DNA from: a virus
Reading direction: 5' to 3' (one strand)
IMG/VR virus record: IMGVR_UViG_3300006793_000015
Span: 1-64,000 of that record
DNA: 64,000 bases
How positions within the stretch are numbered: position 1 is the stretch's first letter; every line of letters starts with the position of its first letter. The notes beneath the pieces were generated by a model. The model was not told the origin of the DNA. It did not search any database and saw only the letters and a list, made by a program, of their open reading frames with translations. Shown one piece after another: positions 34,498 to 47,300 of the stretch. The position numbers and the translations under genes were made by a program.

Positions 34498-34847
34498 TAA
34501 ATTTGATCTGGTTTTCTAATTTGTCGAATTTTGTTTAGTTCGGCATAGTATTCGTTGGTTACTTCGTAATACCGTTGCCATAGTTTTTGTGTAAAGTCTA
34601 CTGGATCCTCAATTATAATTGGATTTTCAAATTGATCTAATACAACAGTTGGATTTGATTCTAAGTCATTTCGTTCAGCAATTTGTTGCCTTAAAGACAT
34701 TAGTTCGCAAAAACTAATTAATTCATAGGATACTTTGAATAAACCGCCGTTGTATGGGAGGGAGAGTAACCCCAAAGTGGTCTCACGCTTTGTTGCATGA
34801 GCCACTTTTTGGTTAAACTTTTTCTTTACAATTTCTTTTGCACTCAT
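34497..34847 (-). CDS. Hypothetical protein, first gene of the island transcript, 116 aa
   Basis: I choose the ATG at 34847 (MSAKEIVKKKFNQKVAHATK) rather than the TTG at 34865, because the predicted transcription start of a consensus promoter falls at about 34847. The basic N-terminus is followed by helices (LISFCELMSLRQQIAERNDL) and a C-terminal RYYEVTNEYYAELNKIR helix. No family is recognised. It is the promoter-proximal gene of the minus-strand island and may be a leaderless message. Confidence 0.6.
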   Translation of the reverse strand: MSAKEIVKKKFNQKVAHATKRETTLGLLSLPYNGGLFKVSYELISFCELMSLRQQIAERNDLESNPTVVLDQFENPIIIEDPVDFTQKLWQRYYEVTNEYYAELNKIRQIRKPDQI

Positions 34848-34853
34848 AGACTC

Positions 34854-34882
34854 ATTATATAACAAATGCTTCTAATTGTCAA
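34854..34882 (-). promoter_or_regulatory. Consensus sigma70-type promoter driving the accessory island
   Basis: On the minus strand: TTGACA (34877-34882), a 17-base spacer, TATAAT (34854-34859), then only 6 bases to the ATG at 34847. This is an exact consensus match. It sits in the 45-base gap between the last late structural gene and the accessory island, so the island can be transcribed without the late regulator. Confidence 0.8.
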
Positions 34883-34892
34883 TATTAATTAA

Positions 34893-35804
34893 TTAAGATT
34901 GTGTAAAGCCTGTACTACTATATGTTGGTGCACCTGTCCAGGCTGCATTGTTCAATGCTGTAGTGTTTGGTGTTCTGTGTGTAATAGTATTTGTTACTGT
35001 ACCGTCAACGCTATCATCAAAGTTATCAGCGGCTGCATCAGCCCATGTAATAGTGAATGTTAATACACTACCACTGTCGCCGTTTACGCCCTGAGCACCG
35101 TTTGATTTTGCTTGTACAGAAATATAGTTTGATGTATAAGGACTGTCACCTTCATATTGTCTAAATACCAACTGATTAGAGGTTGACATGTCATGATAAC
35201 CAACTGTTGTTGCTTCTGTATCTGCTGTTCCAGAACCGCCAGACTTAGTTGTACCTTGTGCGGCAAAAATAATTGTGCCACATGCGGTTGCTAAATTTGA
35301 CCACTCAGTATTCTTTGTATGTGTTGTGCCACCTGTTCTACTAAATGTGAACTGTGTGCTACCACCTGCATTAAAATAGTATCTTGCTTCGTCGCCACTT
35401 GCCCATGTAAGTGTAAACTCATGAACTGTACTTGTTGTCCAACTAGCAGAGCCATCGCCTGTACTGGATGTGTCTGTATAGTTGGGGGACGTAATGTTCA
35501 ATCTGTTTGTGTCAATTGTGGTAATATTACCTGATAGAGCGGAGTATGCACTGATTGTATCACCTGCGCTGGGTGAGCTAATCGCTGTAATTGAGCTACC
35601 TTGATGGGATGAGGCTGAGGAAATTCTTGCTAACAATGTTGACCACTGGGTTGCTGTAACGGTTGATGATGCGGAAGTAGAAGCAATTGTGTTTGATTGC
35701 CCGTATCCATGATCACCTGATCCAGTCCCCCATATAGCGTTAACGCTAGTAGTAAAGTCATTATAGTGTGTAGCGAGAATTGTATCACCTGTTACGTATG
35801 CCAT
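34893..35804 (-). CDS. Virion structural / tail-fibre-like protein, 303 aa
   Basis: A Ser/Thr/Gly-rich protein with extended beta repeats, starting MAYVTGDTILATHYNDF. It is typical of small tail-fibre or virion-associated proteins of marine phages. AGGAGA lies 11 bases upstream of the start. A late-type element TATAAATA lies upstream at 35938-35945 on the same strand. It is the last of the structural genes before the accessory island. The assignment as a fibre part is inferred from composition and position. Confidence 0.6.
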   Translation of the reverse strand: MAYVTGDTILATHYNDFTTSVNAIWGTGSGDHGYGQSNTIASTSASSTVTATQWSTLLARISSASSHQGSSITAISSPSAGDTISAYSALSGNITTIDTNRLNITSPNYTDTSSTGDGSASWTTSTVHEFTLTWASGDEARYYFNAGGSTQFTFSRTGGTTHTKNTEWSNLATACGTIIFAAQGTTKSGGSGTADTEATTVGYHDMSTSNQLVFRQYEGDSPYTSNYISVQAKSNGAQGVNGDSGSVLTFTITWADAAADNFDDSVDGTVTNTITHRTPNTTALNNAAWTGAPTYSSTGFTQS

Positions 35805-35937
35805 CTTTCTTATATTCTCCTATAGGGTTTTACTGTTTTTTCTCGAGATTTTGTTAATTAAATTCAAAGTATTATTCATTTGTTAAGTTATGTACAGCGT
35901 ACAAAGGAATAATTGCCTTTTATAAAAGTAACAACAG

Positions 35938-35945
35938 TATTTATA
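35938..35945 (-). promoter_or_regulatory. Late promoter element TATAAATA
   Basis: An exact match to the T4 late promoter core on the minus strand, in the 152-base gap between two structural genes. The start would be near 35932, giving a leader of about 128 bases before the ATG at 35804. The leader holds only weak hairpins. Confidence 0.65.
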
Positions 35946-35956
35946 CTTTTTCTTAA

Positions 35957-37495
35957 TTATACTACTCGTACAATACAAAGAACTAGTTTCTCGTTTTCAT
36001 TTTTATTGCTTTCTAACGCCCTTCCAATACAATTAAAAGCAGTTATTTCACTATCAGTTGCTTTTCTTGCTGTACCATTACCTGCTGACACTAGTCGGTC
36101 ACCTTTTGTAACCGAACCAGTAACTTTAACTGGAACTCTACCAGCCAATGCTACTTGAATACCATCTTCTTGTTCACTGTTCATTAAGTATGCTGGGTAT
36201 GAACTTACAACACCTAACACATCTTCTGATGCTGTTGTTTCACACATTGTAACTTCACGCTCTCCACCAATCTGTACAACAGTACCTGCGTCATAGTCGT
36301 AGTCTGCTTCAAACTTTTCTGCTAAGTCAGCATATTGTGCTGAAGTTGCCAAACCTGTTAATGTGGCTACGTGCATGTTTGCGTAACTATCAATTGTTAC
36401 ATTACCTGCTGTGCTACCTGTTTCTGTTGTGGTAACGGCTGCCCATTCATCAGCAGTCTCATCCCAAATCATACCAGTATTTGCGCTTGTTCCGCGCTCA
36501 ACAATAATACCTGCGTCATAAGAAGGCGTACCTGCAACATTTTTAGCAAGAACAATTAATGGATCTTCTACTAATAAGTTAGTAGTGTCAATTGTTGATG
36601 TTGTGCCATTAACTGTTAAGTCGCCTGCGATTGTAACAGCAGTAGTTGACCCATCAATTTCAATGGCGTTGGTAGGAACACCACCTACGTTAACGTTCAT
36701 GTACATATTACCATTGCTAGTATTATTCTTAAACGTTACATCGTCACCCGACACTGATAATGTAATATCAGAGTCAACACCAATTACTACACCATTATCA
36801 TTTAAAACACTAATCGAACCTGATGTTGTTTCGTTTGTGTCAGATCGCATGTAATTGGCGGCCGCTACTCCTGCTAGTGAGTCAGAGTCAGTTGCTGTTC
36901 CGTGCCATTTAGCATCTGTTACTGTAGTGCTAAGGTTATAACCAGGACTTACTGTAGCAAATCCACCAATTGCTACGTTTGGTGTAAAGACACTATCTTT
37001 AGATATAATAGCAACTCTTGTGTCTGCTACATACATTGAAATTACAGTATGATCTGCCGCCAATGTATCTGTGATAGTTTCTACAAGTGGGCCTGTTTTA
37101 ACGCCAGCTGCGTATAAAGGACCAACAAGAATCCATGATGTGTTGTCCCAAGCAAATAATTGGTCATTTACGGTATCAAACCATAACTCACCTTCTGAGG
37201 GACTAGTAGGAGCAGTTGATTGTCTCGTTAAACCGCCCGCGCCTTTCCAATTTGTTCCGGTATAAACTTTTAATGTACTCGTTCCTGTATCCCACCATAA
37301 TTCACCAGCAAGTGGTGAACTTGGTGCAGTTGTATTTGCAAAGTTTTCTAGTAAGTATACAAAGTTCTCGTTTTGAATCTCACCGTAACCGGCATAGTTC
37401 TTACCAATGAGGGTAAGATCTGAAGTTGTGTCTAGGGTCGAATCCGCAACTGTTGTTAAGACTGACCCATCCGTTTTATTAACTGTATATGCCAC
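35957..37495 (-). CDS. Tail fibre protein, 512 aa (GTG start)
   Basis: The GTG at 37495 is preceded by GGAG 7 bases upstream. The N-terminal third has repeated short modules (GELWWDTGTSTLKVYTG and GELWFDTVNDQLFAW), a pattern common in phage fibres. The middle is beta-rich, with TVNGTTSTIDTTNLLVEDPL. The C-terminal part (ADLAEKFEADYDYDAGTVV onwards) resembles the conserved end domain of marine T4-like fibres. It probably helps bind the host surface. Two TATAAATA elements upstream suggest late expression. Confidence 0.75.
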   Translation of the reverse strand: MAYTVNKTDGSVLTTVADSTLDTTSDLTLIGKNYAGYGEIQNENFVYLLENFANTTAPSSPLAGELWWDTGTSTLKVYTGTNWKGAGGLTRQSTAPTSPSEGELWFDTVNDQLFAWDNTSWILVGPLYAAGVKTGPLVETITDTLAADHTVISMYVADTRVAIISKDSVFTPNVAIGGFATVSPGYNLSTTVTDAKWHGTATDSDSLAGVAAANYMRSDTNETTSGSISVLNDNGVVIGVDSDITLSVSGDDVTFKNNTSNGNMYMNVNVGGVPTNAIEIDGSTTAVTIAGDLTVNGTTSTIDTTNLLVEDPLIVLAKNVAGTPSYDAGIIVERGTSANTGMIWDETADEWAAVTTTETGSTAGNVTIDSYANMHVATLTGLATSAQYADLAEKFEADYDYDAGTVVQIGGEREVTMCETTASEDVLGVVSSYPAYLMNSEQEDGIQVALAGRVPVKVTGSVTKGDRLVSAGNGTARKATDSEITAFNCIGRALESNKNENEKLVLCIVRVV

Positions 37496-37579
37496 TTTAT
37501 TTCTCCATTTTATAATCGATTATGTTTGCCACGGCACTACGCCGTTAAATGTTTGGCATTGCATATAATATGCTACTAT

Positions 37580-37598
37580 TATTTATATTCTATTTATA
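37580..37598 (-). promoter_or_regulatory. Two late promoter elements in tandem
   Basis: TATAAATA occurs twice on the minus strand, at 37591-37598 and 37580-37587, in the 146-base gap upstream of the fibre gene at 35957-37495. Tandem late elements 11 bases apart may mark a strong or alternative start. The gap also holds a short GAAAAG/CTTTTC inverted repeat (37620-37634) just after the upstream stop, too weak to call a terminator. Confidence 0.6.
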
Positions 37599-37641
37599 GA
37601 AAGACTCAATAATAGACAAGAAAAGTGGCTTTTCCGGTGCC

Positions 37642-38313
37642 TTAAGTTGCGGAACTTAGGTTTGTAAGCGTTTGAATGCGTATTGTATAGTCGATTTGAA
37701 TCAAACGGTTTAATGACTTCTGTACAGGGTGGAAAACTACGTGTGTAAGTAAGTTACCCTCGCCTAACACACCTTCCCAACTCTTTAGGCCTAATTCGTC
37801 AAATACATACGTGCCGTCTAGTGAAGCAGAGTTATCAAATGCTTCTTGACCTGCTGGTTCACCGTAATCTAGCAAGCATGAAACTAAAATATCGGAATAA
37901 ACTGTGCCTGCAACGTGACTGACAGTCATTTTGTTTCGTGTTGGATCTGGATTGGAACTACTAGTATCGTCAACAACCTTATAATAAGTTTTATTGTATA
38001 AGTCTGCCGAACTGCCTGAGTTATTTGCAGGTAGGTATGTAATGATACCAGTAGTAGATACTGAGGTACCACCGTTACCAAAATGCATTTCGTGAATAAA
38101 CCCTGTTGTCTTATTAGCGACGCTCTGTGCCAGTGCTAAAGAAAAGTTTTCATAATGAATAGCGTTACGCTTATCTACAAAAACCTCTTCTGTTTCGGGA
38201 TCAAAGATTTTAATGTGACCTTCAATGTTCACACTAGGAATTTCATTAGGTTGTTTTGTTTCCATATCTTGTTTTTCTTCACTTTCGTTGACTTGTTTAT
38301 TTTCATTTTCCAT
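37642..38313 (-). CDS. Predicted virion structural protein, 223 aa
   Basis: The first 30 residues are Glu/Gln/Asn-rich and probably disordered. The rest is beta-rich: HIKIFDPETEEVFVDKRNA, then HEMHFGNGGTSVSTTG, and a terminal LIQIDYTIRIQTL. It lies between the giant protein and the tail fibre genes, so it is probably a baseplate or fibre-associated part. No T4 counterpart is recognised with certainty. A GATAAATA element immediately upstream may drive it late. Confidence 0.6.
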   Translation of the reverse strand: MENENKQVNESEEKQDMETKQPNEIPSVNIEGHIKIFDPETEEVFVDKRNAIHYENFSLALAQSVANKTTGFIHEMHFGNGGTSVSTTGIITYLPANNSGSSADLYNKTYYKVVDDTSSSNPDPTRNKMTVSHVAGTVYSDILVSCLLDYGEPAGQEAFDNSASLDGTYVFDELGLKSWEGVLGEGNLLTHVVFHPVQKSLNRLIQIDYTIRIQTLTNLSSAT

Positions 38314-38319
38314 CTGAAG

Positions 38320-38327
38320 TATTTATC
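38320..38327 (-). promoter_or_regulatory. Late promoter-like element GATAAATA
   Basis: It fits NATAAATA on the minus strand within the 17-base gap between the giant gene and the 223-aa gene. The expected start, about 6 bases downstream, is next to the ATG at 38313, so the message would be nearly leaderless. It differs from TATAAATA by one base. Confidence 0.45.
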
Positions 38328-38330
38328 CTA

Positions 38331-41300
38331 TTAATATGCCTTTGGAGTAGTTAACGGTGCTTCCTTAAGGAATTTTGCCTGTGCTGACGTTGCTAAACCT
38401 AAACCTTGGCCGTTTGTTGCTGTACTTGTGCCTTGATCATACCATACATTAGTATGTGCTTCAGTCTTACCTGGAATTGCTTGTTGCTTACTTCCATCAA
38501 CAACTTCAGTTTGTGCGTTATAAGTTGTTTGGACACCTGTGCCCCAAGTTCCTCTACGAACTCGTTTTAATGTATTTCCGTCAATTTCCCAATATTCTAT
38601 TCTCTCGCCTCCAATGAATATCACACCTGGAATACCATTTGTTGGTTGCGGTGTTAATAACTTGGATGCGTCAGTAACACTAATTGTTAAATCTGTGTAT
38701 GCAAGATCTGTAGATAATGTTGTTGTATTTGCTGTGGAAATTCTATAGTATGCAACTTGGTCAAACATATCTTTCCAAATTCTAAATCCAATACCTTGTC
38801 CTTGCTCAGCTTCGGCTCCGCGCATAGTAGTCACTGTGATCTTATCTGATGCTAATATCAACCCACTTAGTGGTGTCATTACCAAATAACCATCACTAGT
38901 GATATAGTAATCATGGTTTGCTATTTGATAAACTCCGTTTAACCATACCCAAGCATAGTTAGTGTTGTATTCTTCCATCATTACTCTAATATCGTACACT
39001 GGTGTAGCAATAGAAACGCTAATATCGCCGGCGTACGCAATATCATCATATACGACTGTGTCAAACCTTTCAAGTCCTGTTGAGGTTGCAATTGATGATC
39101 CCTCAATAGTAATAGTGTTTCCTTGGCTGTACTTTTGATTAATATATGACTGTACAAAAACTGAATCACTAGTAGATGCATTAGCAGTTCTTGATAACCC
39201 TGTACCATCTTCTAAAATAATACTTTGATCATTTTCAATCCAGTACTGCCCGTTTCTAACAGATATAGCAATCTCTAAGCCGTCTGCAGGTGCTGTGACA
39301 AATGTTATTTCTGCTCTTGCTGGAGTTCCTGTAAACGTATAATCTGTTGTGAGTGTCTTTAACTCTCCGCCAACGTGTACTTGAATGTCTGCATCAGTTG
39401 CTAATGCGTAGTCTACTGTTGGATTAGATGGACTCGCAAATACAGTTGTGCTACCATCACCAGTGTAATATTCTGTGTCACCTGGTGCTAGTCTAGTCTT
39501 GTTTAAGTATACAACTACTTTAGCATAATCCGGACCTTGCTCTATAAACTGTGCTGGATAAGTTAATATGTAATCTGTAGGCCATGTTGTTAGTGTTGGA
39601 AGAGTAAATTCTTCCGAGTCAACTCTAATATAAGGTTGTGGAATACCAATTTTATCATCATAAACTGATGCGGTTGCCGTTGCTTGCACACCCCCTGCTC
39701 CAGGAGTGCCTATTGTAACTGTTGGCGCACTAGTATATCCTGTGCCTACGTTTGTTATAATAAATCCTTCAACTTCTCCGTTGTCGTTAACTACTGCGGT
39801 TGCGGCTGCGTTTGAGCCTACACCACTAATAGTAACTGTTGGTGGATTGCTAGGATCATATTTAGATCCTGGATTTGTTACTTCTAGTCCAGACATGTTG
39901 AATGTATGTACTCTTATTCTAGAATTAGCAATAGGAGCGGCATCAAATGTAATTTTTGTTCTCTTATAATAACTAGTTGCTGTATAAGATTGATTGCCAC
40001 CATTGACTGTAACATATAAACTTTGCGCGTATTGATATGGAACATTGACAATAAACTCAGTTGTTGATTCATCACCAACAAAGTCTTGCTGGAATGAACT
40101 AAAGTTTTCACCGCCCGTTTCAACTAAAACAATATGTACTAGTTGTCCATTCAACGCAGGTGAATTTAAGTTAACTGTGTTGTTAGTAAAATCTAATGTA
40201 TAATCAACTAAGCGAATTTTTAGTACGTTATCAACATATACCTCTGCGCCAAATGACGCAGTAGGTAAGCCGCCTAAGTCACTGAAATTGTAAGCAGTGG
40301 TTGAGCCATTGCCATTATACGTATACTTTCTAACAGTTACACCTGAATTTCTTGGAGTAGGCATTTCATACACTTTCATATCCAGTGTATCAAACAATCT
40401 ACCTGGAATTTGTTCTTCAGGAGCATGTGATGTGTATGTTGTAACAAATCCATCACCATCGACTACAACATTAGCAGGGTCAACACCGCCAGTACTGCTA
40501 AAATCACCGCCGCTCATATCTGTGTCAACAGACGCGATAACCCTAATGCCTTCTTCTGTTATAGCAAAGTCATCAAAAGCATTTCTAGCATACGCGGCTC
40601 TGTCATAACCAGGTTCTAAACTAAACTCCGCACCAAGGACCTTGTTTGCTTTATACTCCAAACCTGATTCGGATATAACCGCTTCATAAGTTGGAGTATT
40701 TACCTGCTCGTTTTTCCAGTTCTTATCACTGTTTGTGCCTGTTTGCCCACCTGCGTAATAAAGTGTTAAACGATCACTGTTCTTTTTACTTGTTAGTTCA
40801 TGATTTGGCTCTAATCTATTGTACGTAGTAAATGAAATTGTTGCGGTTGCTGTAGCATTTGAACCTCCGCCACCGCTAATAATAACAGTAGGGGCTGTTT
40901 GGTAATCTCTGCCTTGTTGAGTGACTGTAATTCCTGCTACTGCGCCGCTTGAAATATTTGCTACTGCCTGTGCGCCTGTGCCACCAAGTCCGGTGCTCAC
41001 TGCCGTTGCCCTTGCTTCTGTTATTGGATTAGGGTCAGTTGGGCTATTTTTTATAAACTGTACAAATGGAGTTTTAGTATATCCACTGCCAGGCTCTGTT
41101 ACTGTAACACTGGTCACTGAACCATCAATGTCTAACACCAACGACGCAGTTGCTTGCACTCCGTTTAACTCATCTGGTGGTGATATTACAATCAATGGCG
41201 CCACTGAGTAACCCATTCCCTTTTCTGTTACTGTAATTTCTGAAACAGTTCCTGTTATTGTAACTGTTGGAATTGATGTGTATCCTGTGCCGCCAGTATC

Positions 41301-44300
41301 TACAGCAATTGTTTTAACATGTCTAGGGCCATCCACACGATCAAACTTAATTGTTTCTAAAATATCTCTTACTTTAAAGTTTTCTAAGTTAGCGTATACT
41401 ATCGCGCCGCTACCTGCGCCGCCTTGTACTGTAACTTTAGGCGTGGTTACATAACCTGTCCCAGGATTTGTTACAGTGACTGATTCTACTTCATCTAAAC
41501 CTGGTGACTTCATTACAGGAACAGCGGTTGCGCCGCTTCCGTCTCTATGTGTACCATCTTCTAATGCTGAGAATCTAAAATATCCTTTGGCGGCATTACT
41601 TGCGTCTGTTTGCGTAAAGGTATATGTTGAACCTCTATACAATATTAAATTAGGACGCTCTACACCGTCAATATAAAAATCTGGATTGCCTTCGCCATCA
41701 ACTACTACAGTAACAGCAAATGTTTTTGTTTCTGGAGTGGGTAATGCTGGCTGTACTCTCACCTTCCAACCCATGTCTTTAATATCACTACTGTAATACC
41801 ATAATGTATCTGGGCTATGGGTTGGAATAGTTAAAACTGCTTGCGCGCCACCTTCTCCTGGTCTTACCAGGCTAGTGTATGAATATCCAAGTTCCCATTG
41901 GGCACCACTTTCAATAATAACTACCGGAGGAGTTGTTGTTGTTTCTTTACCATCATACTTCGTTGTATCATATGATGACTCTGCATACTCTGAAAGATCA
42001 GTTGTGCCGTAGCCGCTACCACCATCAACAACAGTCATAGATTCAATATGCTTAGTGTAATGATTGGACCAATTGACCCATGGGCCAGTCTGCATTCTTT
42101 CGTCATCGTCTGCGTTATATACATTTGGTGAACGGAATATTTCTTGTGTCGCATCCCAGTAACCTGGAAGATCAAAGTCTGTAACCGCAGTCAATGCTAC
42201 ATCAAGGTATGGATATCTATATACATACTCTCTTAAATTTGTTCTATATGGTTTTGCTTCCTTAATATAATTTTCTATACTATCCTGTACGTCATAACTG
42301 TAGTTTGTAATTTCAGTAAGTTCTCTTACTGTTTGTATTACTTTTACAAAACTGGTTTTAAATGCCCAGTCAATTTGTAGGTTTTGGTCGTGTAGTGCAA
42401 AACGAACTAACTCAAACCAAACTTTATTAAAATGCTCTTCTAATTCATCAATAAACAAATTGTCTTGTAACGCACTAACGATGTACCTCAGTTCTTGTAG
42501 AGGTTCTGTTAATGTATATAGTTCTGTCTTTAATTTAACAGTTGCATTTTCTTCGCCTATTAAAGTATATGAATCAGAGCCTTTTACATATAGTTCCCAT
42601 CTAGATTGACCATTATTAATTACTTTTACCACATCACCTATAGCAGTGGTAATTTTTTCTAAATCGTTTCTTAGAGGAACAATTTGATCAATAACTGTGT
42701 TGCTACTATAGTTAGTAGCATACCAATCTACATAATCCCAATATTTGGTTGTGTCATATTTTTGTTTTTTATTAAAATTCCACAATCCTTGTGCTGTTGA
42801 CCATGAATATGATGTCCAATAATTTTCTCTTGTTTCGTCTTTCCTAACTATTACAGTGTAACCTTCTGAAACTGTATTAGTGTTTATATACGTTAATTCT
42901 GTATATGTTTCTACAATTTCATTGTAGCCAGTTGATGGAATTGGATCTGCGGTGCTAAGAGTAGTTAGATCAAAGTCTATCGCCATTTTATTAGTTGCAA
43001 ATACTGTATTACAGTAATTAACTAAAATTTTAATAGCGCCTGCTTTGTCAACAAACATTGTTTGTCTTGGATAATTTAATATTCCGTAACGTTGTCCAAT
43101 ACGCACTGTTGGGTCAGGTACACTTTTTTCTGTAATATCTAAACCAACTAAACTATCTGATAGTTTAGTTACCAAGTAACTATTTGGTTTAGACAATTTA
43201 TTATCTCTTTGCATTAACTGCCATTCAGTGTGTAAAGGAATATTATTTTTCTTTGTGTCATAATTAACGCTGAGTACAATATTCTTGTTAACTAGGTTTT
43301 TATTTAAATTATAACCAACAATTGCGTTTTGAGCAACTACACCTATATAAGCAAGTCCGTTACCTTCCGGATCTTTTAACATGTTAGCAACTGTATTGGC
43401 TGGAAGTTTTCTTGTTGCGGCTGGTATAAAACTTTGCAACTCTAATTCTCTTCCACGTGATGTAAATCTAATTTGTCCTGTCGCGTCTAAATATGCTCTA
43501 GATTTTTGTGGAATTGATGTTTTATTTTTAACCCAGTAATAATATACTGATTCAAGTAAGCCTGTTGCGTCGTCTTTTCTAACGTATTCAACATAAGCAC
43601 TATCGCTCGCAAACTTAGGAGTTCCGTCGCCATCATATACAGCGTAACTTGAAGGCAACGTATCACTTTCTACCCACTCATATACGCTAATTTGTGTGCC
43701 TGGGAATAGTTTACCCCATGATTTTTTTCTATACTCCAAATCACCTTGTTCATAATCAACATACTTGGTGTTTGTTAAATCCCACCACAATGTTCCAACT
43801 TGGTTAGGTCCCCAATGGTTATCTGAGTCTGTGGTCACTGTAGTATCTGTGGCCACATTATAAACTGCTGGATCATAGAATGTTTTGAAACTTATTTCTT
43901 GGTTTACAACGCCAGGTATCTTTCCTTTTACTGGATCCAAGTAGTCAACATAGTTTATAAACTTATTAGTTTTCTGATTGTATGTGAATACTTGATTAAT
44001 TGTGTCAATGTCAACTCTGGAATTTTGTTGTCGCTTAACATTCCAGGAGCCTTTGTTATTTGCGTCAATCGCCTCTAGTACTGAACCAGTATTAGACGTA
44101 TACTTACTAAACTTAATAGTATACGCAAGCGGTGGATTATCAAATGTAACTGTGCTATTAGGTGATGCATTGTCGCTTGTAAAGCCAGATAATATCTTTT
44201 TATCATTAATAGTAACTTCAATATTATCAGTACTATATTGTCCAGTTATTGCAAATGCTGTAGTTACACCATCTCCAATTGTTGTCTCTGTTTCGAAGTA

Positions 44301-47300
44301 ATCATCTCCTGGAGCACCAACGAACGCGGTGTTATTTGTTAATGTAATGCCTGAACCGTATTTGTCATACTGTCTGCGTTCTCTCCAATCTAAACGTTGA
44401 ATTAAACTGTTTGTCATATCGCTATTAATATCGTATATTAACGCAGACCCTGACTCTAATTGGATATCACTAATTGCCGTATTAGACTGATCAAATGTTG
44501 TTAAACCGTCATCTATACCTATCTCAACAATTGAGTTTCCTGCTGGACTACTAATTAACAATTTAGAAGCGTCTTCGTTAAACTTTATTCTTTCTCCATA
44601 ATAAGCGTTTTGTAAACCGTCTGGATGTACTAACGATGCTTTAAATTCATACAATGTAATACCAATTGCTGTAAACACTGCCACACCATTTGTATTACCT
44701 ACTGTAATACTAAGTTTATTATTTGTTGTGGTGCTAGTACTAGTAATTTTTAATTTATTATCCGAAGTGCTTTCTGCGGTGATGAATGTAATACTTGCGT
44801 CATTAATATCTTGTACAATATCAGTCAATGCTGTACCTGTAAATGTAACCTGTGTGCCGTTAATAACAATTTGATCACCAATACCAACAGTTGGATTAGC
44901 AACTGTTCCTGTTATTGTACCAGTTACTTTCATATTATTAATAAAGTAGTCTACTTCACCTGTATTATACGCTAAGGCAGCAGTTGCTCCTATGTAGGTG
45001 TAATCTGCACCTGTGGCACCAACTGCGACAATGTGACCACTGTCGCCTGATTCTACTTGCTTACCAAAAAATTCCAACTCGCTTGTTATGTTACTAGAAA
45101 GTTCTTGAACTTCGCTATACGTTTCGTTAGGTGACTTAGCATAAACTTTAGTGCTTCCTACTTGCAATTTTCCGCCGGCTGCTTTGTCTGGCTGGCCGAC
45201 AAATGCAAAATCTCCATTATCGTTTATAGCAACACTTCTACCAAAGTCTGTTGCTGATGCTCCTGATAGAGTTTGAACCTGATAAAAATAATTTCCAGTA
45301 CGCATCTCAACATTGTTAGAACCTAATGGTGGGAAGGTAACAAATGTAATTGTTCCTGCTCCTAATGTATAATCTAATCCTTCAATTTTAATTTGTCCAT
45401 CAACATACACTGTAACTTCTCTATTGTCACTGTATGATATTGTTGTCGCAAACGTTGGAGTTGCGCCTGTTCCGTTAAAGAACTCACTATTCGTTGTCGT
45501 AACAGTATTTGTTAGTCCATAAATGTGTGCCTTTAACTCTCCTGGCTCGCCAATAATCATATAGTTTCCGTTGTTACTAAGAGCAACATCATAACCAAAA
45601 TATCCATTTACTGCTGGCGCCGGTGATCGAAGTATATCAAATGCCTCATATGTTTTATCATCTTTTTGTTTTAAAACAATAACATAGCCTTCGTTACTAT
45701 TACTTCCTGGTGCTGTTGTTACAACGTAATCGTGTTCTTTAGTATTATCAAATCGCCACCCAAGAAGTCCGCTGTTGCGAAGTTTACTGCCGTCAATTAT
45801 ATTACTGTCAAAAGCAAAGTCTGCCGGCACTAAGGCAACCGTCTGTGTATTACTACCTCCTGGATCTTTAGGAACGGTATCTGCTTCTAATACAGGATAT
45901 TCCTTCATTGTTGGTCCTACTACGTAAGGATAAACTACAGAACCATCTACCTTAATTGTCAAAAAGTATGCGTATGTGCCGTCTGGATAATCAGGAGTTA
46001 CACCATAACGTCCATTGTGTTTGTCTAACGTGCCTGATCCATCTGAATAATAATAATCTTGTATAAAAGATCCTTTAGAATATTGGGTATAATTGTATTC
46101 TCTATCAGCAAGAGGAGCGTCATGTAACAAGTATGATGAGGTCATTCTTACTGGTGTTGTAGCAGAGTTAGTAGGAGTTTGATATCCAAAAGGTCCATAA
46201 ATTGGATAACCATCATAAGCATAGCCAATTATTTTAGAGTGCCCATCCGCGTGTCTCCAATGATCGCCGCTGTAATTAGTATCATTATAATAACTATTTT
46301 CTAAGTATACGCTGTCATTCCATTGGCTTAAAAACTTACCACTATAATAATTATAATGGTTGTCATCCAACGGTTGTCCGTCGCCACTGTCCAGTCCTAA
46401 TTTGCTTCTGTTTACTACAGCGTTCCATTGCCAATTTAATGGTGCTTTTCCTTTGGCACTGCCAGTGTCGTTAGTTAATTCTCCTTCAACTATAGGACTT
46501 TTAATAGTAACACCAGTTGCTGTAATACCAATACTATCACTTCCAATTTCTCTTGGAGTAGTAGTTGTGGTATTTGTTCCAACACGGATGTTTATAGTGT
46601 GTTCAAAAACTTTTGGTGTAACTCTATTAGAATTACTATCATTTGGAAATGTACCAAAAGATGATGGCTGTGGCAATCCGTCAGTATTAACAGTTAACAA
46701 GTATCCAGAGTTGTTTAAGTAACCTGACGTTAGTGAACCATCGCCACTTACAAAAATACTCTTAACATCAAATACTGTTTTGATGTCTCTTGTCCATTGT
46801 TCAATGTTGCCTGCTGAGGTGCCATCGTACACTGATCCTACTAATAATGTGGAAGTGTCTTTGTTAGTGGAAACTGCCTGCCCAAATCCAGTATTAATTG
46901 CTTTACTGTTAGGATATATTTGCTCTCTTAGCGTGTAAGGATTCTTTTTCTCTAATACTGCCCATTTCCCTGTATCAGCGTAGTCATCAACCCATGCTAA
47001 ATCACCGTCTTGCCAACCATATCTTGGTTCATCTGTTCCGTATAAACTGTCTGAACTATTATATCGAGCATTGGATAATACTACCATCTCGCCGCGTGTT
47101 ATAGTAGGTGCTTGTGAATCACCCAAACTTGCGTATGGTTCCAGTGACGTTGTTGCGTGTAATTTTAGTACATAAAGTCCGTTGGAGGATAAGTTTTCTT
47201 TTACTTTGTAAATTCCACTAAAATCTACTCCACTGTTTGACGTGCTTGTCCAGCGTCTTAAAATAATATATTCGCCTACTAGTATGGTACCAATGGGATA

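Noticed and set aside
35895-35925. Possible terminator (AAAGG...CCTTT) after the fibre gene
   Set aside because: Only five paired bases and an eight-base loop with no clear T-run on the minus strand; too weak to call.
46360-46722. 120-aa plus-strand ORF inside the giant gene
   Set aside because: It is antisense to the YHYH region of a convincing 4927-aa frame, has no ribosome site and no protein-like motif. All other plus-strand frames between 38331 and 62396 are judged shadows for the same reason.
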